Assembly (NCBI GenBank): GCA_030731635.1
Contig: JANQTR010000122.1
Coordinates: 1-16,159 of the forward strand
Source: Erythrobacter sp.
Lineage (GTDB): Bacteria; Pseudomonadota; Alphaproteobacteria; Sphingomonadales; Sphingomonadaceae
DNA: 16,159 nt
Direction: 5' to 3'
In this document: piece after piece, positions 6,585 to 14,752 of the stretch
Layout of the letters: each line of letters starts with the position of its first letter
Position numbering within the stretch: position 1 is the first letter of the stretch
Notes under the pieces: generated by a model
Told to the model about the DNA's origin: nothing
The model's database searches: none
What the model saw: the letters and a program-made list of their open reading frames with translations, nothing else
Made by a program: the position numbers and the translations under genes

Positions 6585-8122
6585 TGGCCATATCCCGGTT
6601 CGCCCGCGACCCGCACAGCTTCGCGCGCGGCAGCGATCAGCGCGCCCGCCTTGGCGCGGCATTCGGCAAGTTCGTATTCAGGATCGCTATCGGCCACGAT
6701 CCCCGCGCCCGCCTGCACATGCATCACGCCGTCTTTGACCACCGCCGTCCGCAGCACGATGCACGAATCAAGGCTGCCATCGGGCGCGAAATATCCCACG
6801 CCGCCAGCATAGGCGCCGCGGGTTTCGGGTTCGAGTTCGGCGATAATCTCGCACGCCCGGATTTTGGGCGCACCCGAGACTGTGCCCGCGGGAAAGCCCG
6901 CAAACAGCGCGTCAAGCGCGTCCTTTTCGGGCGCAAGACGGCCCACCACATTGCTGACGATATGCATCACGTGGCTGTACCGTTCGATCGTGAAACTGCC
7001 TGTCACCGTTACGCTGCCTGCTGCTGCAACCCGGCCCACATCATTGCGCCCCAGATCGAGCAGCATCAGATGTTCGGCGCGTTCCTTGGGATCGGCAAGC
7101 AGGCTGGCTTCGTTGGCAATATCATCCTCACGCGTGGCGCCGCGTGGGCGGGTGCCCGCGATCGGCCGGATGGTGATTTCGGTGTCGCCTTTGTCATCGG
7201 GCCGGACCCGGACAAGAATTTCCGGGCTCGATCCCACCAGCGCGAAACCCGGCAGATCGAGGAAATAGAGGAACGGGGACGGATTAACCCGCCGCAGCGC
7301 GCGGTAGAGCGAGAGCGGGGGGAGGGTGAAGGGGCAGGTAAACCGCTGCGCCAGCACCACCTGAAAGATGTCGCCCGCCAGAATGTAGTCCTTGGCCCGC
7401 AGCGCCATCGCCTTGTAATCATCAGCCGCGATCACCGGAGCAAGATCGGGCAGGGTATCAGGCACGGTGGCATTGTCGGCAGCGGGCGCAGGCTGGGCCA
7501 GCTGGCTGAGCGCAGTATCGATCCGTTCGCCTGCGCGGATCACCGCAGTCTCAGGATCACTCGCCTCCCAGATCGGTGCAATCGCGAACAACGCATTGGT
7601 AAGCCCGTCAAACACCAGAATCACCGTGGGCCGGACAAACAACATGTCGGGCAGTTCCAGCGGACTGTCGGGCGCGCGCGGCAGGGTTTCGACCAACCCG
7701 ATGGTCTCATACCCAAGATAACCCACCAGACACGCAAGCGCGGGCGGCAGGCCTTCGGGCATGGGATCGATCCGGCAGGCGTCGGCCAGGCTGCGCAATT
7801 CTGCCAAGGCGTCGCCTTCGCAGGGGCTGAAGGCATCGCGATCATGCCGCCAATCGCGGTTGATTTCAGCGACCGCGCCGCTGGCCCGGAACACGAGATC
7901 AGGATCAAGCCCCAGCAGGCTGTAGCGGCCACGCACTTCACCGCCTTCAACCGATTCGAGCAGGAAATCGCCGCGCCCGGGCACGATCAGCCGCCGCGCT
8001 GCGCCCACTGGCGTATCGCTGTCGGCGATGATCCGTCGCCACACTAACCCCGCACGCCCAGCGGCAAGCGCGGCGATGGCAGGTTCAGCGTTGTCGGGCA
8101 GGCCAGTTACAGAAGTGGTCAC
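6581..8122 (-). CDS. trpE: Anthranilate synthase component I TrpE
   Basis: TrpE makes anthranilate from chorismate with ammonia from TrpG. The 513-residue product has an N-terminal domain with the feedback-site element FLLESVEGG (53-61) and a chorismate-binding domain marked by FALVGSSPEILVRV, IRPIAGTRPRG, LLDLGRNDVGRV, SFTIERYSHVMHIVS, FPAGTVSGAPKI and QAGAGIVADSDPEYE. LLES is the tryptophan-binding region in characterised TrpE proteins, so feedback inhibition is likely. The start is GTG at 8122 with a poor Shine-Dalgarno, 18 bases after the ppiD stop. That gap is too short for a trp leader peptide and attenuator. Confidence 0.96.
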   Translation of the reverse strand: MTTSVTGLPDNAEPAIAALAAGRAGLVWRRIIADSDTPVGAARRLIVPGRGDFLLESVEGGEVRGRYSLLGLDPDLVFRASGAVAEINRDWRHDRDAFSPCEGDALAELRSLADACRIDPMPEGLPPALACLVGYLGYETIGLVETLPRAPDSPLELPDMLFVRPTVILVFDGLTNALFAIAPIWEASDPETAVIRAGERIDTALSQLAQPAPAADNATVPDTLPDLAPVIAADDYKAMALRAKDYILAGDIFQVVLAQRFTCPFTLPPLSLYRALRRVNPSPFLYFLDLPGFALVGSSPEILVRVRPDDKGDTEITIRPIAGTRPRGATREDDIANEASLLADPKERAEHLMLLDLGRNDVGRVAAAGSVTVTGSFTIERYSHVMHIVSNVVGRLAPEKDALDALFAGFPAGTVSGAPKIRACEIIAELEPETRGAYAGGVGYFAPDGSLDSCIVLRTAVVKDGVMHVQAGAGIVADSDPEYELAECRAKAGALIAAAREAVRVAGEPGYGQ

Positions 8123-8140
8123 GAAAGGGTCACACCCGGC

Positions 8141-10075
8141 TCACTGTTCACCGGCCAACTGCTTGCGCACCGCTGCAAGCACCGTTTCATTGCGGGTCAC
8201 GCCCAGCTCGTCACGCATCGCGGCGGTGACCTGCTGCCGATATTCGCCCGACAGCGCCTGGCCCAGCTGCTGCCGGGTCTGCGTCACCAGGTCGGGCTGA
8301 TCATCGACTGAACCTGTGCTGATGTCTTCAAGACTGACGATATACCAGCCCAGATCACGCGGCGCTTCAAGCAGCTTGACCGTTCCTTCGGCCATGCTGA
8401 ACATCAATACCAGCGGCGGCGGCAGATTGCCGCGCTGACGGGCCAGCAGCGCCCGGCGTTCCAGATCAATCGGTTCGCGTTCGAACCCGGCTTTGTTTTC
8501 CGCGGCCAGAGCGGCGGCCAGCGCTGTCTTGCTCCGCACCTTGTCGGTAATGCGTTCAGCCGCAGCCTTGGCAAGCTTGGCCCCCTGCGCGCGCTTCCAC
8601 CCGGCAATGGCGGCGCCGCGCACCTGCGCCAATGGCGGGGCGGCGGCTTCTTCGATGCGGGCGACTTCGAAGATCACGAACTGCGCTCCATCGACCACTT
8701 GTGCCAGCTGCGGCTCGCTTTCGTCCATCTGGAACGCGGTGCTCAGGATCGGGAAAAGCTGCGGCACAATCTGCACGTCGGGCCGCCCGAATGCCTGCCC
8801 ATCGGCCAGCAGGGCGGGTGAGGTCTCCAGCGTCAGGCCATAAGCCTTGGCGACTTCGCCGATCGCGGTGCCGCCGTCGATTTCAGCTTCAATTTCGGAC
8901 GTGAGATCGGCCACTGCGGCGCTGCGTTTTTCGGCAGTAAGCTGATCGGTGATTTCGGGCGTCGCTTGCGCCAGACTGCGTGCGGGCGACCGTTCAATCT
9001 CGTCAACCCGCGCAACATACCAGCCCAGAGTGCCTTGTGCCGGATCGACAATGCCACCCTGCGCGGCTTTGAAGACGGCCTCGGCAAAGGCAAAGCTGGT
9101 CGCGCTTGCCATGGCTTCACGGTCGCGCAATTCGGCGGTTGAGGAAGAGAACCCGGCCTCACGCGCTGCCGCTTCGAGCGAAACGCCGCCGCGGATCTTC
9201 GCCGTCAGCGCGCGTGCTGCGTCCTGGGTCGGCACCACGAAACTGGTGACCATGCGCCGCTCGCTCGCCTTGTACTTGGCAGCATCGCGTTTGAAACGGG
9301 CCGCGATTTCGGCCGGGGTCGGGGTGGCGTTTACCTTGAGCGTATCTTCCCCGAACACGGCAAAGCGCAGGGTGCGCCGTTCAGGGACGATGAACTGGGT
9401 GCGGTTGTCCTGATACCAAGCGGTCAGTTGTGCATCGGTGGGGTCGCCAGCAGGCGCGAAGGCGGCGCTGGGGATCAGCGCGATCTCGCCCTTGCGCCGT
9501 TCCAGCACCAGTGCGGCATATTGGCGCGCGATCTTTGCGGGCAATTGCGGCGCGGCCAATGCCGGTCTGAGAATTTGTTCCTCGATCAACCCATCTTCCA
9601 GATCACGCCGGAAAATCGCATCGGTCAGGCCCTGACGCCGCAATGCTGCCTGATAGGCGGCTTGATCGAATTCACCAGTCAGCCCGCGAAATGCGCTGAT
9701 TTGCAGAATTTCGCTGTTCACCAGATTTTCGCCCGCGCGCAGGCCGTATTTTTCGCCATAGGCACCCACGGTATAGCGATCGATCAGCTGGCGGATCACC
9801 TCGTCAAGGCCGCCTTCGGCGACGAATTCAGGCATCGTGATCGCCGGGTTTTCCTGGCGCACCTGTGACAAGGCCGAATCAGTGGCCTTGGTCAGATCCG
9901 ACACGGGAATCGGCTCGCCGCCGACCACAGCTATCCTTTCGCCGCCCGTAATCCCGCCGAAGGTTGATCCGGTGATATCCGATGCTGCGAACGCCAGCGC
10001 CATCAGCACCAGGAAGGCAAGAACGATGGGCAGGCCGATCTTCGACTGAAAAAAACGGCGGAAGAGCGAAATCAT
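8141..10075 (-). CDS. ppiD: PpiD/SurA-like membrane-anchored peptidyl-prolyl isomerase
   Basis: The 644-residue product has a short cytoplasmic N-terminus (MISLFRRFFQSK), one membrane helix (about 14-31), a SurA-type N-terminal chaperone domain (about 45-180), a parvulin-like (PPIC) region around 270-360 ending TLGWYVARVDEIERS, and a long C-terminal part. This layout is that of PpiD, an inner-membrane foldase that faces the periplasm and helps proteins leaving the Sec channel. Whether the parvulin domain is active cannot be read from sequence. The ATG at 10075 directly precedes the membrane anchor; the frame extends 25 residues further without homology. It heads the minus-strand block, and trpE follows after 18 bases, so much trp transcription may begin upstream of ppiD. 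Confidence 0.88.
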   Translation of the reverse strand: MISLFRRFFQSKIGLPIVLAFLVLMALAFAASDITGSTFGGITGGERIAVVGGEPIPVSDLTKATDSALSQVRQENPAITMPEFVAEGGLDEVIRQLIDRYTVGAYGEKYGLRAGENLVNSEILQISAFRGLTGEFDQAAYQAALRRQGLTDAIFRRDLEDGLIEEQILRPALAAPQLPAKIARQYAALVLERRKGEIALIPSAAFAPAGDPTDAQLTAWYQDNRTQFIVPERRTLRFAVFGEDTLKVNATPTPAEIAARFKRDAAKYKASERRMVTSFVVPTQDAARALTAKIRGGVSLEAAAREAGFSSSTAELRDREAMASATSFAFAEAVFKAAQGGIVDPAQGTLGWYVARVDEIERSPARSLAQATPEITDQLTAEKRSAAVADLTSEIEAEIDGGTAIGEVAKAYGLTLETSPALLADGQAFGRPDVQIVPQLFPILSTAFQMDESEPQLAQVVDGAQFVIFEVARIEEAAAPPLAQVRGAAIAGWKRAQGAKLAKAAAERITDKVRSKTALAAALAAENKAGFEREPIDLERRALLARQRGNLPPPLVLMFSMAEGTVKLLEAPRDLGWYIVSLEDISTGSVDDQPDLVTQTRQQLGQALSGEYRQQVTAAMRDELGVTRNETVLAAVRKQLAGEQ

Positions 10076-10163
10076 AGTGTGTCTTTTCCCACCCGAGGCT
10101 GGCTGATGCAGGGATACTGGCGCGTCCCCAATGCGCGCCGCACGGGCCACGGCGCTGCGGCGC

Positions 10164-10192
10164 TTTATAGGCCCTGCGGCTGCGCGGCAACA
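10164..10192 (-). promoter_or_regulatory. Candidate promoter for the ppiD-trp-moa block
   Basis: On the minus strand TATAAA (10164-10169) lies about 90 bases before the ppiD ATG. Possible -35 elements are TTGCCG (10185-10190, spacer 15) or TGTTGC (10187-10192, spacer 17). The -10 is good, the -35 is weak. It is the best promoter-like site I see in the 245-base divergent region between ppiD and tpiA. Confidence 0.35.
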
Positions 10193-10206
10193 GGTGGCTG
10201 TGTGTT

Positions 10207-10289
10207 TTGACTACAGGAGCGTCCTCAGCTAGCGGACCCGGCCCCGGCGCTCTAAAGCGACCATAGAATCGCTCGCCTCGCCATATAAA
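10207..10289 (+). promoter_or_regulatory. Candidate tpiA promoter region
   Basis: The plus strand has TTGACT (10207-10212) as a good -35 match, but 17 bases on only TAGCGG is found. Better -10-like boxes, TAGAAT (10264-10269) and TATAAA (10284-10289), lie too far from that -35. A small dyad AGCGA/TCGCT surrounds the TAGAAT box. A promoter must lie here because ppiD is divergent, but which boxes are used cannot be settled. Confidence 0.3.
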
Positions 10290-10320
10290 CCTCTCATTTT
10301 TCAAGGTGCAGGACAAAGCC

Positions 10321-11094
10321 ATGACCCGCCGACCCTATATTGTCGGAAACTGGAAGATGCACGGCACCCGCGCGATGCTGTCCGAAGCGCGTGCGATTGA
10401 CCGCGCGGCGCAGCGTCACATGAAGGTGGAAGTGGCGCTCGCGCCGCCGTTCACGCTGATTCATCCGATCCACCGCGAAGCAGAACAGATCGCCGTCGGC
10501 GCGCAAGATTGTCACTATGCCGAAGGCGGCGCCTATACCGGCGATATCTCCGCTGCGATGATCGCCGATGCGGGCGCAAAATTCGTGATCCTTGGCCATA
10601 GCGAGCGGCGGCAGGGCCACGGCGAAGGTGACGCCATGGTCCGCGCCAAGGTCGAAGCCGCGCTAGCTGCCAACCTCCGGGTGATTCTGTGCTGCGGGGA
10701 AAGCGCCGAAACGCGCGAATCGGGCAAAGCGGTGGCGTTTGTGAACAAGCAGCTGGAAGCCTCGCTGCCGTTGCCCGCCAATATGCCCGCAGAAGTGGCA
10801 GAGCGGTTGACGATTGCCTATGAACCGATCTGGGCGGTGGGATCTGGCACGCCTGCGACCCCGGCTGATATTGGCGAAATGCATGCCGCGATCCGGGCCC
10901 TGCTGATCAACATGTTCGGCGCAGAACAGGGTTCTGAGGTGCGAATTTTGTATGGCGGTTCGGTCAAGCCTGAAAACGCTGGGGAAATCTTTGCTGTGCC
11001 CGAAGTGAACGGGGCGTTGATTGGCGGGGCAAGCCTTACGGCGGACAGCTTTATGGGCATCGCGCTTGCCGCGAGTGAGCCATTCGAGAACTGA
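10321..11094 (+). CDS. tpiA: Triose-phosphate isomerase
   Basis: TpiA interconverts dihydroxyacetone phosphate and glyceraldehyde 3-phosphate in glycolysis and gluconeogenesis. The 257-residue TIM barrel has all catalytic residues: Asn10 and Lys12 (GNWKMHG), His93 (ILGHSERR) and Glu168 (IAYEPIWAVGSG), plus the phosphate-binding ILYGGSVKPENA (209-220) and IGGASL. The ATG at 10321 has AGGA seven bases upstream. A GTG at 10306 in frame would add only five residues and destroy this spacing. Confidence 0.98.
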   Translation: MTRRPYIVGNWKMHGTRAMLSEARAIDRAAQRHMKVEVALAPPFTLIHPIHREAEQIAVGAQDCHYAEGGAYTGDISAAMIADAGAKFVILGHSERRQGHGEGDAMVRAKVEAALAANLRVILCCGESAETRESGKAVAFVNKQLEASLPLPANMPAEVAERLTIAYEPIWAVGSGTPATPADIGEMHAAIRALLINMFGAEQGSEVRILYGGSVKPENAGEIFAVPEVNGALIGGASLTADSFMGIALAASEPFEN

Positions 11095-11190
11095 TCCGAC
11101 CGGTAGCCAGCCCCACAGGCGACAGCGCCCGGCGCGGCGGGGTTGTCGCGGGCGGCTTGCAGGCCTACATGGCGGCCACGAAACATAACT

Positions 11191-11208
11191 GGGTGCGCGC
11201 GCCCTTTT
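11191..11208 (+). terminator. Weak possible terminator after tpiA
   Basis: A five-pair stem with one G-U pair (GGGTG/CGCCC) and a CGCG loop at 11191-11204 is followed by TTTT. Further upstream, GCGACA (11119-11124) pairs with TGTCGC (11144-11149). The 11191 hairpin ends only 15 bases before the secG start codon, so a separate secG promoter could scarcely fit after it. It may be partial attenuation or chance. Confidence 0.25.
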
Positions 11209-11223
11209 GCATGAGTTGATTGC

Positions 11224-11619
11224 ATGTCCCTGTTTATCTTCCTTACCGTAATCCAGGCGATTGTCGCCGCTGCGCTGGTTGGCGTTGTCCTGATGCAGCG
11301 TTCCGAAGGTGGCGGCCTGGGCATCGGCAGCAGCCCGTCGGGCGGCATCGGCGCGCGCGGCGCGGCGGATTTCCTGACCCGTTCGACCAAGTGGCTGGCG
11401 GTTGCGTTCGTCGTCCTGTCGATCATTCTGGCAGGGCTGGCGGTGCGCGAAACCGGCGGTAGCGGGGTCACATCGACGCTTGATCGTGATGCGACCGCAC
11501 CGGTAGCGCCCGATCCGCTGGCTGATCCGGCTGTGCCAGCGCCCGGCACGGCACCCGCTGCGGCTCCGGCTGAAACTGCGCCCGCTGCTCCTCTTGGCGA
11601 CGATCCGCTCGCCGAGTAA
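11224..11619 (+). CDS. secG: Preprotein translocase subunit SecG
   Basis: SecG is the small inner-membrane partner of SecYE and aids SecA-driven export. The 131-residue product has two membrane helices (about 3-23 and 57-75) joined by a loop with the family's LMQRSEGGGLGIGSSP and GARGAADFLTRSTKWLA. A C-terminal tail of about 55 residues is rich in Ala and Pro and ends in acidic residues, as often in alphaproteobacterial SecG. The Shine-Dalgarno is weak (GAG eight bases before ATG). It sits between tpiA and pyrG, an arrangement familiar in alphaproteobacteria. Confidence 0.95.
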   Translation: MSLFIFLTVIQAIVAAALVGVVLMQRSEGGGLGIGSSPSGGIGARGAADFLTRSTKWLAVAFVVLSIILAGLAVRETGGSGVTSTLDRDATAPVAPDPLADPAVPAPGTAPAAAPAETAPAAPLGDDPLAE

Positions 11620-11630
11620 GCGGCGCGGTG

Positions 11631-11653
11631 GGCGGACAGGCGAACCGTCTGCC
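11631..11653 (+). other. Stem-loop after secG
   Basis: GGCGGAC (11631-11637) pairs with GTCTGCC (11647-11653) with one G-U; a bulged A and GG/CC continue the stem to a CGAA loop. No T-run follows, so it is not a standard intrinsic terminator. It could be a processing site or mRNA 3' stabiliser in the secG-pyrG gap of 125 bases. Confidence 0.3.
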
Positions 11654-11744
11654 TCATGAATTCAACGCTTCTGTGGATGGCATAGCTTTGCCGACCGCAA
11701 TTCGCTTGCCCCGAATCCCTCTCGACGCTTAAGGCCCAACTCCC

Positions 11745-13382
<1,638 letters not shown>

Positions 13383-13476
13383 ATGCGGCGCGCAGCGCGG
13401 TATGGTGGCTGCCTGATTGCCTGGCTGACCACGTACCCTGGCTTCGCGCGTGCTGCCAACCCTACCATTTCCCTCA

Positions 13477-13503
13477 TAATGTCATTGAAATTCAATGATA
13501 TTA
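13477..13503. repeat. 27-base AT-rich near-perfect palindrome downstream of pyrG
   Basis: Its core TCATTGAAATTCAATGA (13482-13498) is a perfect inverted repeat about the single A at 13490. Symmetry continues outward for four of the next five positions, broken only by a G-T at 13481/13499. It stands out from the surrounding GC-rich DNA. It resembles an operator for a dimeric regulator, or, as RNA, a hairpin with TTTTT eight bases later (13511-13515) that might weakly terminate pyrG. No regulator can be named. Confidence 0.5.
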
Positions 13504-13540
13504 AACCCAGTTTTTCGTGGCTGCGGCGCTTACTTACACT

Positions 13541-13601
13541 CGTGAAAGAATCGCCTTGCGTAGTGTTACTATTTCGCATTAGACGTGGCCCGTCTTTCAC
13601 G
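13541..13601 (+). other. Two-tier hairpin in the pyrG-hsp20 intergenic region
   Basis: CGTGAAAGA (13541-13549) is an exact inverted match to TCTTTCACG (13593-13601). Inside, TGCGTAGT (13557-13564) pairs with ACTA (13568-13571) and, past a TTT bulge, CGCA (13575-13578), closing a GTT loop. The 3' arm runs straight into GGCTTTATAAT. It may be the 3' end of the pyrG message or a cis element for the promoter-like box next to it. Confidence 0.35.
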
Positions 13602-13605
13602 GCTT

Positions 13606-13611
13606 TATAAT
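13606..13611 (+). promoter_or_regulatory. Perfect -10 box (TATAAT) before the candidate small RNA
   Basis: TATAAT at 13606-13611 is a perfect sigma-70-type -10 box in a region with no gene start downstream on the plus strand. The expected -35 position is poor (ACGTGG at 13583-13588); the nearest fair match, TAGACG (13580-13585), leaves a 20-base spacer. It is a promoter candidate mainly because a strong terminator follows about 180 bases later. Confidence 0.35.
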
Positions 13612-13617
13612 AACTGG

Positions 13618-13796
13618 CGCGCTAAATCCTGCGTTTAGGTCGTTCTGGATTGCCGAGAAACAGCGCCGCAAATATCGGCGCAATATGGTTTTACGAGCTT
13701 GCCTGATATTGTCCGTCTTCTGCGACCCGGACGGACAGAATTGGGTAGGGCGGCGCAAGTCGCGGGGGGTGGATCGCAAGATCCGCCCCCCTTTTC
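13618..13796 (+). ncRNA. Candidate structured small RNA of unknown family
   Basis: No convincing coding frame lies here, yet there are five stem-loops in a row on the plus strand: 13622-13638 (CTAAA/TTTAG), 13663-13681 (GCGCCG/CGGCGC), 13710-13737 (TGTCCGTC/GACGGACA), 13750-13763 (GCGGC-GCAA-GTCGC) and the GCAA-capped terminator at 13764-13795. A TATAAT box sits seven bases before the proposed 5' end. I looked for hallmarks of tmRNA, RNase P RNA, SRP RNA and 6S RNA and saw none. The alternative is a 400-base structured 3' UTR of pyrG. The 5' end is a guess; the 3' end is firm. Confidence 0.45.
13764..13795 (+). terminator. Strong intrinsic terminator with GCAA tetraloop
   Basis: GGGGGGTGGATC (13764-13775) pairs over 12 positions with GATCCGCCCCCC (13780-13791), one pair being G-U, closing a GCAA tetraloop. 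TTTT follows at 13792-13795. The T-run direction shows that it ends a plus-strand transcript, although the nearest plus-strand gene, pyrG, stopped 381 bases earlier. No T-run follows the stem on the minus strand, so it does not serve hsp20. Confidence 0.85.
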
Positions 13797-13837
13797 ATGG
13801 GCTCGTCAAAGCCATTTCGTTACAGGTGCAAGTGAAA

Positions 13838-14323
13838 TCAGGCTGCGCTGGCGGCCTGATCGTCATCCGCTTCGGGCGATGGCACCGCGGATAACTGCGC
13901 CGCGCCGCCCACCGCAATCTTGCGCGGCTTCATGGCGTCAGGCACTTCGCGCACCAGATCGATGATCAGCAAGCCGTCGGCCAGATCAGCGCGTTCAACC
14001 CGCACGAAATCGGCCAATTCAAACCGCCGTTCAAACCCGCGATTGGCAATGCCGACGTGGATCAGTTCGGACCCGTCATCATTCTCTTCGCGCTTGCGAC
14101 CCTGCACCACCAACAGGTTTTGCTGGGCGGTGATGTCGATATCCTGCGGTCGGAAGCCGGCAATCGCCAGAGTGATGCGATAATTATCTTCGCCGCGGCG
14201 CGAAATGTTGAACGGCGGGTAATTGTCGCCCGCGTTCAAACGTGCCTGATTTTCCAGCAAATCGAACACGCGGTCAAAACCCACGGTGCTGCGGCGATAG
14301 GGGGTGAAATCGAAACGTGACAT
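13838..14323 (-). CDS. hsp20: Small heat-shock protein (Hsp20/alpha-crystallin family)
   Basis: This 161-residue ATP-independent chaperone binds unfolding proteins in the cytoplasm and hands them to DnaK or ClpB. It opens MSRFDFTPYRRSTVGFDRVFDLL, typical of the IbpA-like class. The alpha-crystallin domain (about 35-135) includes NISRRGEDNYRITLAIAGF, DIDITAQQNLLVVQGRK, GFERRFELADFV and ADLADGLLIIDL. PRKIAV (133-138) stands where the C-terminal I-x-I-type anchor is expected, followed by an Ala/Asp-rich tail. I chose the ATG at 14323 because it matches the class N-terminus and has AGAGGA ten bases upstream; the frame to 14365 crosses the RNA thermometer. Heat control is indicated by that leader and by an RpoH-like promoter. 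Confidence 0.95.
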   Translation of the reverse strand: MSRFDFTPYRRSTVGFDRVFDLLENQARLNAGDNYPPFNISRRGEDNYRITLAIAGFRPQDIDITAQQNLLVVQGRKREENDDGSELIHVGIANRGFERRFELADFVRVERADLADGLLIIDLVREVPDAMKPRKIAVGGAAQLSAVPSPEADDDQAASAA

Positions 14324-14398
14324 AACGTGCAAATCCTCTTGCTCGAGCAATTTGGTTTCATCCACGGGCCTGCGTCATGCAGCACCCACTTTTGCTGC
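14324..14398 (-). promoter_or_regulatory. ROSE-type RNA thermometer in the hsp20 leader
   Basis: On the minus strand CAAATTGCTC (14345-14354) folds onto GAGGATTTG (14330-14338), which contains the Shine-Dalgarno, around a six-base loop. The pairing is U-A, U-G, bulged G, C-G, U-A. This is the hallmark UUGCU-to-AGGA arrangement with bulged G of ROSE elements, which melt on heating to free the ribosome site. A second stem, GCAGC/GCTGC (14379-14383 with 14394-14398), stands upstream, also as in ROSE leaders. ROSE elements are established regulators of hsp20-class genes in alphaproteobacteria. Confidence 0.8.
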
Positions 14399-14438
14399 CT
14401 CCACGTCCCCCAAGACTGGCGGAACGCGGCAACAGGCT

Positions 14439-14468
14439 CTATCTGGTTTGCAACATCACAGTTTCAAG
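14439..14468 (-). promoter_or_regulatory. Candidate RpoH (sigma-32) promoter for hsp20
   Basis: On the minus strand CTTGAAA (14462-14468), 15 bases, then CCAGATAG (14439-14446) resembles the heat-shock sigma consensus: CTTGAAA exact, the -10 a partial match to CCCCAT-T. The predicted start, near 14432, gives a leader of about 110 bases that contains the whole ROSE element. It lies just before the divergent glutaredoxin start codon. Confidence 0.5.
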
Positions 14469-14488
14469 AGGATCAGCAAAGGATCACT

Positions 14489-14752
14489 ATGGCCCAGCCG
14501 CAGATCGATATTTACACCAAGTTTGCCTGCCCGTTCTGCGTTCGGGCCAAGCGCCTGCTGGATGACAAGGGCGCAGATTATGCCGAACATGACATCACCA
14601 TGGGTGGGCCCAAGCGTGAGGAAATGATGGCGCGCGCACCAAACGCGCGGACGGTGCCGCAGATATTCATTGGCGAAACCCATGTTGGCGGATCGGACGA
14701 TCTTGCCGCATTGGAACGTGCGGGCAAGCTTGACGCGCTGCTGGAAGGCTGA
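14489..14752 (+). CDS. grxC: Glutaredoxin, class I dithiol (GrxC type)
   Basis: The 87-residue thioredoxin-fold protein reduces disulfides and glutathionylated proteins with glutathione in the cytoplasm. It has the dithiol active site Cys14-Pro-Phe-Cys17 (KFACPFCVRAK), the cis-proline TVPQIFIGE and the glutathione-binding GGSDDL. CPFC varies from the commoner CPYC. The ATG at 14489 has AAAGGA close upstream; longer frames run into the divergent promoter region. Its TGA overlaps the next ATG by one base (TGATG), so the amidase behind it is probably co-translated. Confidence 0.95.
   Translation: MAQPQIDIYTKFACPFCVRAKRLLDDKGADYAEHDITMGGPKREEMMARAPNARTVPQIFIGETHVGGSDDLAALERAGKLDALLEG

Noticed and set aside
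8123..8140. Tryptophan leader peptide and attenuator before trpE
   Set aside because: Only 18 bases separate ppiD and trpE; no leader frame with tandem Trp codons can fit there.
10306..10320. GTG start of tpiA five codons upstream
   Set aside because: The ATG at 10321 has a well-placed AGGA and gives the usual TpiA N-terminus.
13764..13795. Terminator of hsp20 (minus strand)
   Set aside because: The T-run lies on the plus-strand side only; on the minus strand the stem is followed by GC-rich sequence.
13618..13796. tmRNA, RNase P RNA, SRP RNA or 6S RNA
   Set aside because: No tRNA-like acceptor with tag frame, no conserved RNase P core, no SRP apical loop, and no 6S-type long interrupted hairpin could be seen.
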